A stretch of 9,772 bases of DNA from an uncultured Collinsella sp. (GTDB lineage: Bacteria; Actinomycetota; Coriobacteriia; Coriobacteriales; Coriobacteriaceae), in the NCBI GenBank assembly GCA_902489515.1, contig CABUAL010000045.1, positions 1-9,772 of the forward strand. Direction: 5' to 3'. The notes beneath the pieces were generated by a model that saw only the letters and a program-made list of their open reading frames with translations, made no database searches and had not been told where the DNA came from. Shown one piece after another: positions 1-5,389 of the stretch; position 1 is the first letter of the stretch; the number at the start of each line of letters is the position of its first letter. The position numbers and the translations under genes are program-made.

Positions 1-236
1 AAGGCGTATTTGGCGGCACGTTTGATATTGTTGCGCGAAAGGGTGCACATCCAACCCGCGATAAACAGAAATACCCAGCTGATGCTGGCGCGCCAGATGT
101 CTTGAAAGACAGTCTGGGTAAACCAGGGCATATCCCAACCGTACAGGTAGGCGAGATCGTAGCAAGCGTGAAAACCTGCCATTGAAATCATCGTAAACCC
201 GCGGACGGTATCAAAGATGGTGATGCGTTTTTGCAT
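1..236 (-). CDS. DUF1624 / HGSNAT-like membrane acyltransferase, N-terminal part
   Basis: The first 78 codons of a minus-strand gene that runs off the left edge of the window. The protein begins MQKRITIFDTVRGFTMISM and continues through a hydrophobic, Trp/Tyr-rich stretch (YDLAYLYGWDMPWF) to a second membrane segment (ISWVFLFIAGWMC) and a basic tail. The RxxxxDxxRG opening followed by a first membrane helix is typical of the DUF1624 / heparan-alpha-glucosaminide N-acetyltransferase-like family of multi-spanning membrane proteins. Bacterial members are thought to acylate surface glycans, but the substrate here is unknown. Its ATG overlaps the lexA TAA stop by one base (TAATG), so translation is probably coupled to lexA and the gene may share SOS control. 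The start is firm because of this overlap. The family call rests on the N-terminus only. Confidence 0.75.
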   Translation of the reverse strand, partial: MQKRITIFDTVRGFTMISMAGFHACYDLAYLYGWDMPWFTQTVFQDIWRASISWVFLFIAGWMCTLSRNNIKRAAKYA

Positions 237-880
237 TACGAGAACCGGCGCATCAAGCCGACGACTTTGCCCAAGATAACGGGATTCGTTGCATAGATAG
301 GCTCCATGGTGTCATTCTCAGGCTGCAGGCGTACGCGTCCCTGCTCCTTGTAGAACGTTTTGACGGTCGCTGAACCATCAATCATGGCCACGACAATTTC
401 GCCATTCATGGCACTCTTTTGTTCACGGACGATGATGTAATCGCCATTGAAGATGCCGACATTGATCATTGAGCTCCCATGCACCTCAAGGATAAAGGAA
501 CCCTGATCGGTGGCGATTTCGGTCGGGATAGTAAAAGTGTCTTCGATGTTCTGCTCGGCCAGAATGGGGATCCCAGCCGCGACGCGACCAACGAGCGGTA
601 GCGAGACCGTTCCGCGAGGTGCGGTGGGCTCGTCAGATTTAGAAATTGAGACAGAGGAGCCGTCCTCGTTAAAGAGTTCCAGGGCGCGCGGTTTGGTGGC
701 ATCGCGCTTGAGCAGCCCGCGCGCCTCCAAGGCAGATAAGTGGGCGTGCACGGTGCTGGGGGAGGAAAGGCCCACGGCAGAAGCCATCTCGCGCACGCTG
801 GGCGGATAACCCTTCTCTTGCTGATATTCCTTGATGAAGTCGTAAATTTGCTGCTGACGCTTGGTAATTTTGCGAGCCAT
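236..880 (-). CDS. lexA: LexA SOS repressor / self-cleaving protease
   Basis: A 214-residue LexA, normal length for the family. The N-terminal winged helix-turn-helix (about 1-65) contains KRQQQIYDFI, GYPPSVREMASAVGLSS and HAHLSALEARGLLKR. A linker leads to the S24 peptidase domain (about 92-214). The self-cleavage bond is Ala102-Gly103 in GRVAAGIP. The nucleophile is Ser137 in HGSSM and the general base Lys174 in ATVKTF. RecA-ssDNA filaments would trigger cleavage and derepression. The reading frame stays open upstream to 985, but that extension would run through the operators. The ATG at 880 has AGAGAGG eight bases before it, and MARKITKRQQQIYDF matches the usual LexA N-terminus, so I use this start. 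The gene is divergent from the LysM gene, and three LexA-type boxes lie directly upstream, which implies autoregulation. Its stop overlaps the start of the next gene. Confidence 0.97.
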   Translation of the reverse strand: MARKITKRQQQIYDFIKEYQQEKGYPPSVREMASAVGLSSPSTVHAHLSALEARGLLKRDATKPRALELFNEDGSSVSISKSDEPTAPRGTVSLPLVGRVAAGIPILAEQNIEDTFTIPTEIATDQGSFILEVHGSSMINVGIFNGDYIIVREQKSAMNGEIVVAMIDGSATVKTFYKEQGRVRLQPENDTMEPIYATNPVILGKVVGLMRRFS

Positions 881-904
881 CAGGGCATCCTCTCTACCCA
901 TGTC

Positions 905-916
905 AAACAAATGTTC
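905..916. promoter_or_regulatory. LexA (SOS) box 1, imperfect
   Basis: AAACAAATGTTC, one mismatch from the GAAC-N4-GTTC consensus of Gram-positive and actinobacterial LexA. It is the box nearest to lexA, 25 bases before its start codon. Its centre is 28 bp from that of box 2. It is probably the weakest of the three sites. Confidence 0.65.
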
Positions 917-925
917 GAATTTTGC

Positions 926-953
926 TTGACAGGAACAACTGTTCGAAGATAAT
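926..953 (+). promoter_or_regulatory. Sigma-A-type promoter for the LysM gene
   Basis: A perfect -35 TTGACA (926-931), a 16-bp spacer and a -10 GATAAT (948-953, five of six matches) face the LysM/nrdR/dut genes. The perfect LexA box 2 fills most of the spacer and box 3 lies near the expected start of transcription, so bound LexA should block RNA polymerase. This is the clearest promoter in the divergent region. I could not choose a convincing lexA promoter on the other strand. Confidence 0.7.
933..944. promoter_or_regulatory. LexA (SOS) box 2, perfect
   Basis: GAACAACTGTTC matches GAAC-N4-GTTC exactly and is followed by G, as in the longer actinobacterial consensus. It lies between the -35 and -10 hexamers of the rightward promoter, a position that would give direct repression. 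Its centre is 28 bp from each of the other two boxes. Confidence 0.88.
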
Positions 954-960
954 AATAACC

Positions 961-972
961 GAACATTCGTTC
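961..972. promoter_or_regulatory. LexA (SOS) box 3, perfect
   Basis: GAACATTCGTTC matches GAAC-N4-GTTC exactly and is preceded by C. It sits about 8 bp downstream of the rightward -10 element, overlapping or just after the likely transcription start, and 28 bp (centre to centre) from box 2. Confidence 0.85.
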
Positions 973-1043
973 TCGCGCTAGACATTTTTGTCCGCGCGGC
1001 TTGATAAAACTGTTCTCAGCAAAACACGCGAGAGGAGAACATG

Positions 1044-1493
1044 ATGAACGCAACGAATATGGTCCAGGGAAACCTCGCCCTTAAGCTCGAGACGCCTGCA
1101 GAACCCACTTTTACGGTTGTTCAGGGCGGCCGCTCCGGCTTTCAGCCTTTGACCGTAAAGCCTGCTCGCAATCAGCAGGCTGTAGTCGCGCCGGCTCGCG
1201 TTGCCCTGAAGGTTCCGACGATTGTCGCCGTTGCCGTTGCGCTTACGCTCTTCTTTGTCCTCGCTACGTCGGTCTTTAGCGCTCGTCACGCCGCGTATGC
1301 CGAGTCCGTTTCCAACGTTACCTACGAGACCATTCGCGTTCAGCCTGGCGATTCTCTTTGGTCGCTTGCCGAGGAATATCCAATCGAAGGCCTTTCCACG
1401 CAAGAGACTTCCGACATGATTCGTAGTGTCAATCATCTGGAGCATGGTTCGCTCGCCGCCGGTGCGCATCTTAAGGTTCCTGCTCGTTCGTAA
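1044..1493 (+). CDS. Membrane-anchored LysM protein, likely SOS cell-division suppressor (YneA/Rv2719c-like)
   Basis: A 149-residue protein with a polar N-terminal cytoplasmic segment (about 1-55), one membrane helix (about 58-79, VPTIVAVAVALTLFFVLATS) and an extracytoplasmic LysM domain (about 94-146) with the typical VQPGDSLWSLAEEYP opening and a LKVP end. LysM domains bind peptidoglycan. A small membrane protein with a C-terminal LysM next to lexA matches Bacillus YneA and mycobacterial Rv2719c/ChiZ, both linked to SOS-induced division arrest. That role is inferred here from architecture, position and the LexA boxes in its promoter. There are two adjacent ATGs, at 1041 and 1044. The Shine-Dalgarno GAGGAG (1032-1037) is 3 bases from the first and 6 from the second, so I prefer 1044. 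nrdR follows after 51 bases with no terminator. Confidence 0.85.
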   Translation: MNATNMVQGNLALKLETPAEPTFTVVQGGRSGFQPLTVKPARNQQAVVAPARVALKVPTIVAVAVALTLFFVLATSVFSARHAAYAESVSNVTYETIRVQPGDSLWSLAEEYPIEGLSTQETSDMIRSVNHLEHGSLAAGAHLKVPARS

Positions 1494-1506
1494 TCATTAT
1501 CGCGCT

Positions 1507-1550
1507 GCGCATGGTACCCTTGTTATCGTTTAAGAGGAGGTACCATGCGC
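1507..1550 (+). promoter_or_regulatory. Inverted repeat enclosing the nrdR ribosome-binding site and start codon
   Basis: Perfect 12-bp arms, GCGCATGGTACC (1507-1518) and GGTACCATGCGC (1539-1550), flank a 20-base loop. The right arm contains the last bases of the Shine-Dalgarno sequence, the ATG (1545-1547) and codon 2 of nrdR; the rest of the purine-rich Shine-Dalgarno (AAGAGGA) lies in the loop. There is no T run, so it is not an ordinary terminator for the LysM gene. In mRNA it could mask the nrdR start and act as a translational switch. The structure is visible in the sequence; its function is inferred. Confidence 0.6.
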
Positions 1551-1988
1551 TGTCCCAAATGCGGCAAGGCACATACCCGCGTCGTTGATTCCCGTATGCA
1601 GGAGTCTAATAACACCATTAAGCGTCGTCGCGAATGTTGCTCGTGTAACTATCGCTTTACAACGTTTGAGCGATGCGAAGACCCAATTGAGGTCATTAAG
1701 TCAGACGGAACCAAGCAGCGGTTCGATCGCAATAAGCTGCTCGTCGGCTTGATGCGCGCCACCATCAAGCGCGATATCGACACTAAGAAGCTCAATGAGA
1801 TTATCGACGACATCGAGGTCGAGCTGCGCTCTCGCACGCTGACGGCCGTCACGTCCCATGAGTTGGGTGACATGGTGCTCAAGCGCTTGGCCAAGATCGA
1901 CAAGGTGGCTTACATCCGTTTTGCCTCGGTCTACCGCGATTTCAAAGACGTCGATGAGTTTCTGCAAGAGCTCGACAAGCTAAGGTGA
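1545..1988 (+). CDS. nrdR: NrdR, ATP/dATP-sensing repressor of ribonucleotide reductase genes
   Basis: 147 residues, close to the usual length of about 150. The N-terminal zinc ribbon uses Cys3, Cys6, Cys31 and Cys34 (MRCPKCG and [16 protein letters not shown]) and is followed by an ATP-cone domain (about 47-137) starting [16 protein letters not shown]. The known role of the family is to sense ATP/dATP and repress nrd operons through paired NrdR boxes. The start is set by MRCPxC and an excellent Shine-Dalgarno (AAGAGGAGGT, 1532-1541), although a 12-bp inverted repeat covers this start. It lies downstream of the SOS-controlled LysM gene and just before dut; the lexA/LysM/nrdR order is also seen in Mycobacterium (Rv2720-Rv2719c-Rv2718c). 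No NrdR-box pair was noticed in the window, so its targets are probably elsewhere. Confidence 0.96.
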   Translation: MRCPKCGKAHTRVVDSRMQESNNTIKRRRECCSCNYRFTTFERCEDPIEVIKSDGTKQRFDRNKLLVGLMRATIKRDIDTKKLNEIIDDIEVELRSRTLTAVTSHELGDMVLKRLAKIDKVAYIRFASVYRDFKDVDEFLQELDKLR

Positions 1989-1992
1989 TTCC

Positions 1993-2436
1993 ATGTCCAG
2001 CATTACCGTCAACATAAAGCGTCTCGACCCCACCGTCGAGCTTCCCAAATACGCCCATCCCACCGATGCCGGCTTGGATCTGCGCTCCAACGAGGACTGC
2101 GTCCTGAAGCCCTTCGAACGCCGTCTGGTCTCTACTGGGCTGGCCATCGCCCTGCCCGATGGCTACGCCGGCTTCGTCCAGCCCCGCAGCGGCTTGGCCA
2201 TCAAGCAGGGCCTGTCTATAGTCAATACGCCGGGCCTCATCGACGCCCACTACCGAGGAGAACTCAAGGTTATCCTCATCAACCTGGATCCCTCCAACAA
2301 CATCCAAATCAACAAAGGCGACCGCATCGCCCAACTCGTCATCCAAGAAGTCCCCACGGTTAACCTCATAGAAGTAGAAGAACTAGACGAAACCGACCGA
2401 GGCAACGGAGGCTTCGGTTCTTCTGGTGTGGCTTAG
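1993..2436 (+). CDS. dut: dUTP diphosphatase (trimeric dUTPase)
   Basis: Hydrolyses dUTP to dUMP and pyrophosphate, keeping uracil out of DNA and feeding thymidylate synthesis. All five trimeric dUTPase motifs are present in the 147 residues: 1 DAGLDL (25-30), 2 PRSGLA (64-69), 3 [11 protein letters not shown] (81-91, with catalytic Asp84 and uracil-gating Tyr87), 4 KGDRIAQL (108-115) and 5 [10 protein letters not shown] (136-145, the arm that closes over the neighbouring subunit). Its Shine-Dalgarno AAGGTGA (1982-1988) overlaps the nrdR stop codon and only four bases separate the genes, so translation is likely coupled. Third positions are unusually C-rich through the body, and the last 30 codons favour GAA, CAA, GTA and ATA, unlike the GAG/AAG-rich nrdR. 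After the stop comes a non-coding gap with long palindromes. Confidence 0.97.
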   Translation: MSSITVNIKRLDPTVELPKYAHPTDAGLDLRSNEDCVLKPFERRLVSTGLAIALPDGYAGFVQPRSGLAIKQGLSIVNTPGLIDAHYRGELKVILINLDPSNNIQINKGDRIAQLVIQEVPTVNLIEVEELDETDRGNGGFGSSGVA

Positions 2437-2460
2437 CCCATTTCTTCGTTGAAAATGGGC
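2436..2460 (+). other. Short hairpin at the dut stop codon
   Basis: Arms GCCCATTT (2436-2443) and AAATGGGC (2453-2460) with a 9-base loop begin at the last base of the dut stop codon. There is no T run after it, so it is a poor intrinsic terminator by itself. It may protect the 3' end or act together with the much longer palindrome that starts 12 bases further on. Confidence 0.5.
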
Positions 2461-2472
2461 GTCGTAATGCCC

Positions 2473-2576
2473 GCTCGCCCCTGGGAGGCCCCTATATATC
2501 ATCCCGTGCTCAAACATTCTCGCTTCGCTGCGAAACTGCGCGCGGGACGATATATAGGGGCCTCCCAGGGGTGAGC
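2473..2576 (+). repeat. Long palindrome A, conserved-loop hairpin family, sense to dut
   Basis: A 37-bp stem (2473-2509 with 2540-2576; 23 bp of it, 2478-2500 with 2549-2571, is perfect) is capped by a 30-base loop (2510-2539). The stem contains a T-G wobble three pairs from the loop, an A-C mismatch at pair nine and one outer G-T wobble. The loop, read on the plus strand, runs from TCAAACATTCTCGC to GCGAAACTGC. Palindrome B on the opposite strand has the same stem length, wobble, mismatch and loop sequence, but many of its stem pairs differ in a compensatory way. The element begins 36 bases after the dut stop, in the sense direction. It could be a 3'-end RNA structure or a REP-like repeat. 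Confidence 0.85.
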
Positions 2577-2650
2577 TACGTTTACATGCTCGCAATCGGT
2601 TATGGCTTCCCATCTGAAGCCGAATGCTGTATCTAGAAACTGTGTCTAAC

Positions 2651-2701
2651 AAGTAATCCGATCTGACAAAGAGACGGCTCCTTTGTCAGATCGGATTACT
2701 T
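2651..2701. repeat. 21-bp perfect hairpin in the centre of the convergent gap
   Basis: The arms at 2651-2671 and 2681-2701 are exact reverse complements with a 9-base loop (AGACGGCTC). The terminal GATTACTT of the right arm recurs at 2703-2710, and GATTACTTGTT (2703-2713) is complementary to 2648-2658, so the left arm has two possible partners. No T run follows on either strand, so it is at best an atypical terminator. The sequence is unrelated to the two flanking palindromes. The GACAAAG...CTTTGTC core resembles hairpins that I recall as recurring in some Firmicutes and Coriobacteria genomes, which I could not check. Confidence 0.75.
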
Positions 2702-2775
2702 TGATTACTTGTTTCCGAGTTCCCCTTCGCTGCTTTTCGTAGGGTAACCGATATGGCTGCTAGTGCGTACGTATA

Positions 2776-2888
2776 GCCGTGGCGCAGGGCGCCCACACAT
2801 ATCGTTCCACGCGCAGTTTCGCAGCGAGCGAAGCGAAGCGAGAATGTTTGAGCATGGAATGATATGTGTGGGCGGCCTGCGCCACGGC
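2776..2888 (-). repeat. Long palindrome B, conserved-loop hairpin family, sense to the glycosyltransferase gene
   Basis: A 37-bp stem (2776-2812 with 2852-2888) has a 39-base loop (2813-2851). Read on the minus strand the loop is identical to that of palindrome A except for a 9-base insertion of TTCGC/TCGC repeats. The stem keeps the T-G wobble at pair 3 and the A-C mismatch at pair 9, and has one extra C-C mismatch at pair 24. Thirteen other stem positions differ from palindrome A with both partners changed and pairing kept. It starts 13 bases after the stop codon of the minus-strand glycosyltransferase gene, so again it is in the sense direction of the preceding gene. Confidence 0.85.
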
Positions 2889-2901
2889 GGACAGTCCAAT
2901 G

Positions 2902-4203
2902 TTAGCGGATATGCGCAGGCTTGCCGCCCCAGTAGAAGCGGCAGAAGGCTCGTTTGCGCTTTTGGGGTTTGCCTACGAGCTCCATGGTGGCGATGGCTAT
3001 GTCTTCGGCTGCGTGGGGGCGGCGTAGTACTTCGCCGTTGATGAGTAGGGCTTTGAGTGATTCAGGACGGTCGTGCAAGTGACGTAGGGTTACGATGAGT
3101 TCTCGTGCGGTGGTGACATGCATGCTGGCGCCCATACCGGTGAGCATCGTGGTGTTTGCCTTTTCCTGACCGTATGATTTGCCCAGCAGGATCATCGGCA
3201 GATGTGCGCATAGGCACTCGGTGACCGTGAGTCCGCCCGATTTGAGGATTGCCAGGTCGCAGCCGTGCATGAGGGCCGCCATGTCGTCCACGTAGTCTAG
3301 AACCGTGACATTTTCGAGCTTCATGGCGTCGAAGAGCGTCTTGAGGCGGGTGGCGTATTCCTCATCCTTGCCCGGCAAAAAGACAAAGTGCATGTCCTCG
3401 AAGCTGCGCAGGAAGGGGAGTGTGCGGTCCATCTCCGCGCGAAAGCGAACGTACGGTTGAGGCAAACTGGCGCCGGCCATCACCAACACAACGGTCTTGT
3501 CAACGGGGAGATTGAACTTCTCGAGTTCTTCCTCGCGATTGTAGTCCGTATCAAACCCTGCGCGAATGGGGATGCCTGTAATGCGGATTTTGGTCTCGGG
3601 AACCTTACGGGGGCGAAGTGTCTCGGCCATAAATTCGTTGGCTACGCAGAACAGGTCGGTGTCCTTGTGGGGCCAAAAGCCTTCGACTTCATAGTCTGTT
3701 GGTACGCAGATGACCGGGTAATCGATACCCGTGATGACGCGGGCGCCCACAGCAACATTGGCTGCCGTGATGTGTGTTGCGACCACGGCAATGGGCCTGC
3801 GGGTGCGGACATATTCGTTGAAGGCGGGGAACATAATTCGCGACCATGCCGTGCCGCCACCCCAAAGCAGATGTCCGGTAAGGGTATAACGCCAGGTCAG
3901 GTCATAAATGGGGCGTGTGGCGCCGGTAAAGGACGCTGCCGTTTTGTTGCCATCGAATTTGATGCGCCCAAAATCGAGGATATCGAGCACCTCAATCTCG
4001 ATATCCTCAGGAATACCCTTAGTGCCGCGTATGAGGTCGAATGCTTGTGCGATTGCGTTGGCCGCCGCCTTGTGTCCCGAACCAACCGAGGCGTGCACGA
4101 TGGTTAACAGAGGCTTTTGTGCCGGTAAAACGGCCGGTTGCTCCGGTTGGGGAGTGACTGGCATGGGCAGGGGAGCGTCCTCGCTCGTCTGCGTCTGATC
4201 CAT
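2902..4203 (-). CDS. MGDG-synthase/MurG-like glycosyltransferase (GT28 superfamily)
   Basis: 433 residues with the two-domain GT-B fold of the monogalactosyldiacylglycerol-synthase / diacylglycerol glucosyltransferase (UgtP) group. After a Pro-rich N-terminus (1-30), LLTIVHASVGSGHKAAANAI (glycine-rich acceptor loop GSGHKAA, 41-47) opens the MGDG_synth domain, which continues with ATHITAANVAVGA and PTDYEVEGFW (168-177). The C-terminal nucleotide-sugar domain has VVLVMAGAS (VMAGA, 241-245), HFVFLPGKDEE and the donor-binding KSGGLTVTE (321-329) followed by LPMILLGKS. The likely reaction is transfer of a sugar from UDP-sugar to diacylglycerol or another lipid at the inner membrane face, making glycolipids or anchors; the exact sugar and acceptor cannot be read. 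The frame is open to 4242, but the ATG at 4203 has AAGGGGAG six bases upstream and is preferred. It is divergent from trxB and convergent with dut. Confidence 0.88.
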   Translation of the reverse strand: MDQTQTSEDAPLPMPVTPQPEQPAVLPAQKPLLTIVHASVGSGHKAAANAIAQAFDLIRGTKGIPEDIEIEVLDILDFGRIKFDGNKTAASFTGATRPIYDLTWRYTLTGHLLWGGGTAWSRIMFPAFNEYVRTRRPIAVVATHITAANVAVGARVITGIDYPVICVPTDYEVEGFWPHKDTDLFCVANEFMAETLRPRKVPETKIRITGIPIRAGFDTDYNREEELEKFNLPVDKTVVLVMAGASLPQPYVRFRAEMDRTLPFLRSFEDMHFVFLPGKDEEYATRLKTLFDAMKLENVTVLDYVDDMAALMHGCDLAILKSGGLTVTECLCAHLPMILLGKSYGQEKANTTMLTGMGASMHVTTARELIVTLRHLHDRPESLKALLINGEVLRRPHAAEDIAIATMELVGKPQKRKRAFCRFYWGGKPAHIR

Positions 4204-4321
4204 CGATAACTCCCCTTCGACGTTGTAGCACGGACTTATCATTGTAGTGCATGAGTGTCATGTTCACGTAAATTTGGGTACGAGCGCAGAGAGCTACAAC
4301 TTTTCGACGAGAGGACTCATC

Positions 4322-5260
4322 ATGGCTACCAATCAGCTCATCGATGTTGCGATTATCGGCGGAGGCCCTGCGGGCTATTCTGCGGCTATTTATACGGCAC
4401 GTGCCAATCTTTCGACAACCGTGATTGAACAGGGTATGTCGGGCGGACAGATTGCCACGACCAACGAGGTTGAAAACTATCCGGGCATTCCGCTCCTGAG
4501 TGGTGTCGAGTTGGGTGAACGTTTTCAGCAGCATGCAAAAGGCTTGGGCGCACAAGTCGAATGGAGTATGGTGACGGGCATCGATTACGATGCGGATGCG
4601 TCGTTGTTTACCGTGCACCATGACACAGGCGAGACGATAGCTCGAAGCGTCATTGCCTGCATGGGCGCCACGCCACGCCCAGCTGGCTTTGTTGGTGAGG
4701 ATGCGTATCGTGGTCGTGGCGTATCTTATTGCGCAACATGTGATGGAATGTTCTTCCGCGGCAAGCAGGTCTTTGTGATCGGCGGCGGTAATGCGGCATG
4801 TGAAGAGGCTTTGTTTCTGTCAGACATTGCCAGCAATGTGACCATCGTGCTGCGCCGTGATCAGTTCCGCGCACCCGAAGGTGTGGTTCAGAAGGCGCTT
4901 GCAAAAGACAATATTTCAGTTAGGTACCAAACTAGTATTGTGGAGCTTTCTGGTGAAGCAATGCCCACAACGATCACGTTCAAGGACAATATAAACGGTG
5001 AGACGCATGACGAGTCCTTTGAGCCGGGCTCGTTTGGTATCTTTGTCTTTACCGGCACGCAGCCCCATACCGAGCTTGTCGAGCATCTGGTCGATCTGGC
5101 ACCGGACGGCGGTATTGTTACCGATGATTCTATGGCCACCCGTACACCGGGCTTATTTGCCGCTGGCGACATCCGCTCCAAGCGTTTACGTCAAGTTGTG
5201 ACCGCCGTTTCGGATGGCGCTATAGCTGCAACCAGCGCATACGCATTTCTCCGTGGATAA
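4322..5260 (+). CDS. trxB: Thioredoxin-disulfide reductase
   Basis: 312 residues, the usual low-molecular-weight TrxB length. The FAD-binding GGGPAGYSAAIYTARA starts at residue 13. The redox-active pair is Cys137/Cys140 in SYCATCDGMFF. The NAD(P)H domain has GGGNAACEEALFL (154-166) and LRRDQFRA (177-184), and the C-terminal FAD motif is LFAAGDIRSKRLRQVVTAVSDGA (about 278-300; AAGDIR with RQVVTA). It would pass electrons from NADPH through FAD to thioredoxin. Leu177 replaces the His of the common HRR motif, while both Arg residues that usually contact the NADPH 2'-phosphate remain. The frame is open from 4247, but the ATG at 4322 has AGAGGA (4310-4315) at a 6-base spacing and begins the conserved region. 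No thioredoxin gene is adjacent. The 118-bp divergent region with the glycosyltransferase gene shows no promoter I would defend. A strong terminator follows. Confidence 0.96.
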   Translation: MATNQLIDVAIIGGGPAGYSAAIYTARANLSTTVIEQGMSGGQIATTNEVENYPGIPLLSGVELGERFQQHAKGLGAQVEWSMVTGIDYDADASLFTVHHDTGETIARSVIACMGATPRPAGFVGEDAYRGRGVSYCATCDGMFFRGKQVFVIGGGNAACEEALFLSDIASNVTIVLRRDQFRAPEGVVQKALAKDNISVRYQTSIVELSGEAMPTTITFKDNINGETHDESFEPGSFGIFVFTGTQPHTELVEHLVDLAPDGGIVTDDSMATRTPGLFAAGDIRSKRLRQVVTAVSDGAIAATSAYAFLRG

Positions 5261-5301
5261 GTACGATAATATATCTTATGTAAGGTTGTTATCTATTAAC
5301 T

Positions 5302-5346
5302 AAATGGCGGGACGATGCATCAGTGCACTGTCCCGCCATTTTTCTT
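5302..5346 (+). terminator. Rho-independent terminator of trxB
   Basis: Perfect 12-bp arms AAATGGCGGGAC (5302-5313) and GTCCCGCCATTT (5330-5341), with a 16-base loop, are followed by TTTCTT. It lies 42 bases after the trxB stop and separates trxB from the DUF1836 gene. Confidence 0.9.
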
Positions 5347-5348
5347 GC

Positions 5349-5379
5349 AGGCTATATGGTATGCAAAACTAGATAACCT
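5349..5379 (+). promoter_or_regulatory. Candidate operator in front of the DUF1836 gene
   Basis: This 31-bp imperfect palindrome matches the palindrome upstream of degV (7023-7053) at 23 of 31 positions. The core TATGCAAAACTAGATA (5360-5375) differs there by one base in 16. It ends four bases before a good -10 hexamer (TACAAT, 5384-5389) that has no recognisable -35, so a bound protein would overlap the -35 zone. It is a plausible autoregulatory site for the DUF1836 protein. Confidence 0.6.
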
Positions 5380-5383
5380 AGAA

Positions 5384-5389
5384 TACAAT
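5384..5389 (+). promoter_or_regulatory. -10 element of the DUF1836 promoter
   Basis: TACAAT matches five of six bases of the -10 consensus and lies 24 bases before the start codon. There is no good -35 at 16-19 bp, and the candidate operator occupies that position, which fits an activator-dependent or repressed promoter. Confidence 0.45.

Larger units (their letters stand above)
2437..2901. other. 465-bp non-coding region between convergent genes, rich in palindromes
   Basis: No credible gene is present. The short open frames here lie mostly in palindrome arms and lack ribosome-binding sites. The region holds a short hairpin at the dut stop, palindrome A (2473-2576), an unrelated 21-bp hairpin (2651-2701) and palindrome B (2776-2888). 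The single-copy stretches between them (2577-2647 and 2714-2775) show only a minor 6-bp hairpin at 2604-2621. As dut and the glycosyltransferase converge here, the whole region should be 3' untranslated or untranscribed. Confidence 0.8.

Noticed and set aside
236..985. LexA with a 35-residue N-terminal extension starting at 985
   Set aside because: The extension would translate through the three LexA boxes and lacks a ribosome-binding site. The ATG at 880 has a good one and matches the family start.
1004..1015. A fourth LexA box near the LysM start (ACTGTTCTC)
   Set aside because: Only the right half GTTC is present; the left half reads ATAA, and the 28-bp spacing is not followed.
1511..1588. 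A short leader ORF starting at 1511 and overlapping nrdR in another frame
   Set aside because: It has no Shine-Dalgarno and its ATG is explained by the inverted repeat of the nrdR start.
2473..2888. Integron attC sites or an invertible segment between inverted copies
   Set aside because: No integrase or recombinase is present and no attC core motifs are seen; inversion between the copies would exchange only non-coding DNA. The conserved part is the loop, whereas attC sites conserve their ends.
2383..3041. Small open frames in the convergent gap, several encoding ARMFEHGMI-like peptides
   Set aside because: They are translations of the two palindromes and adjoining DNA, lack ribosome-binding sites, and their similarity is explained by the repeat itself.
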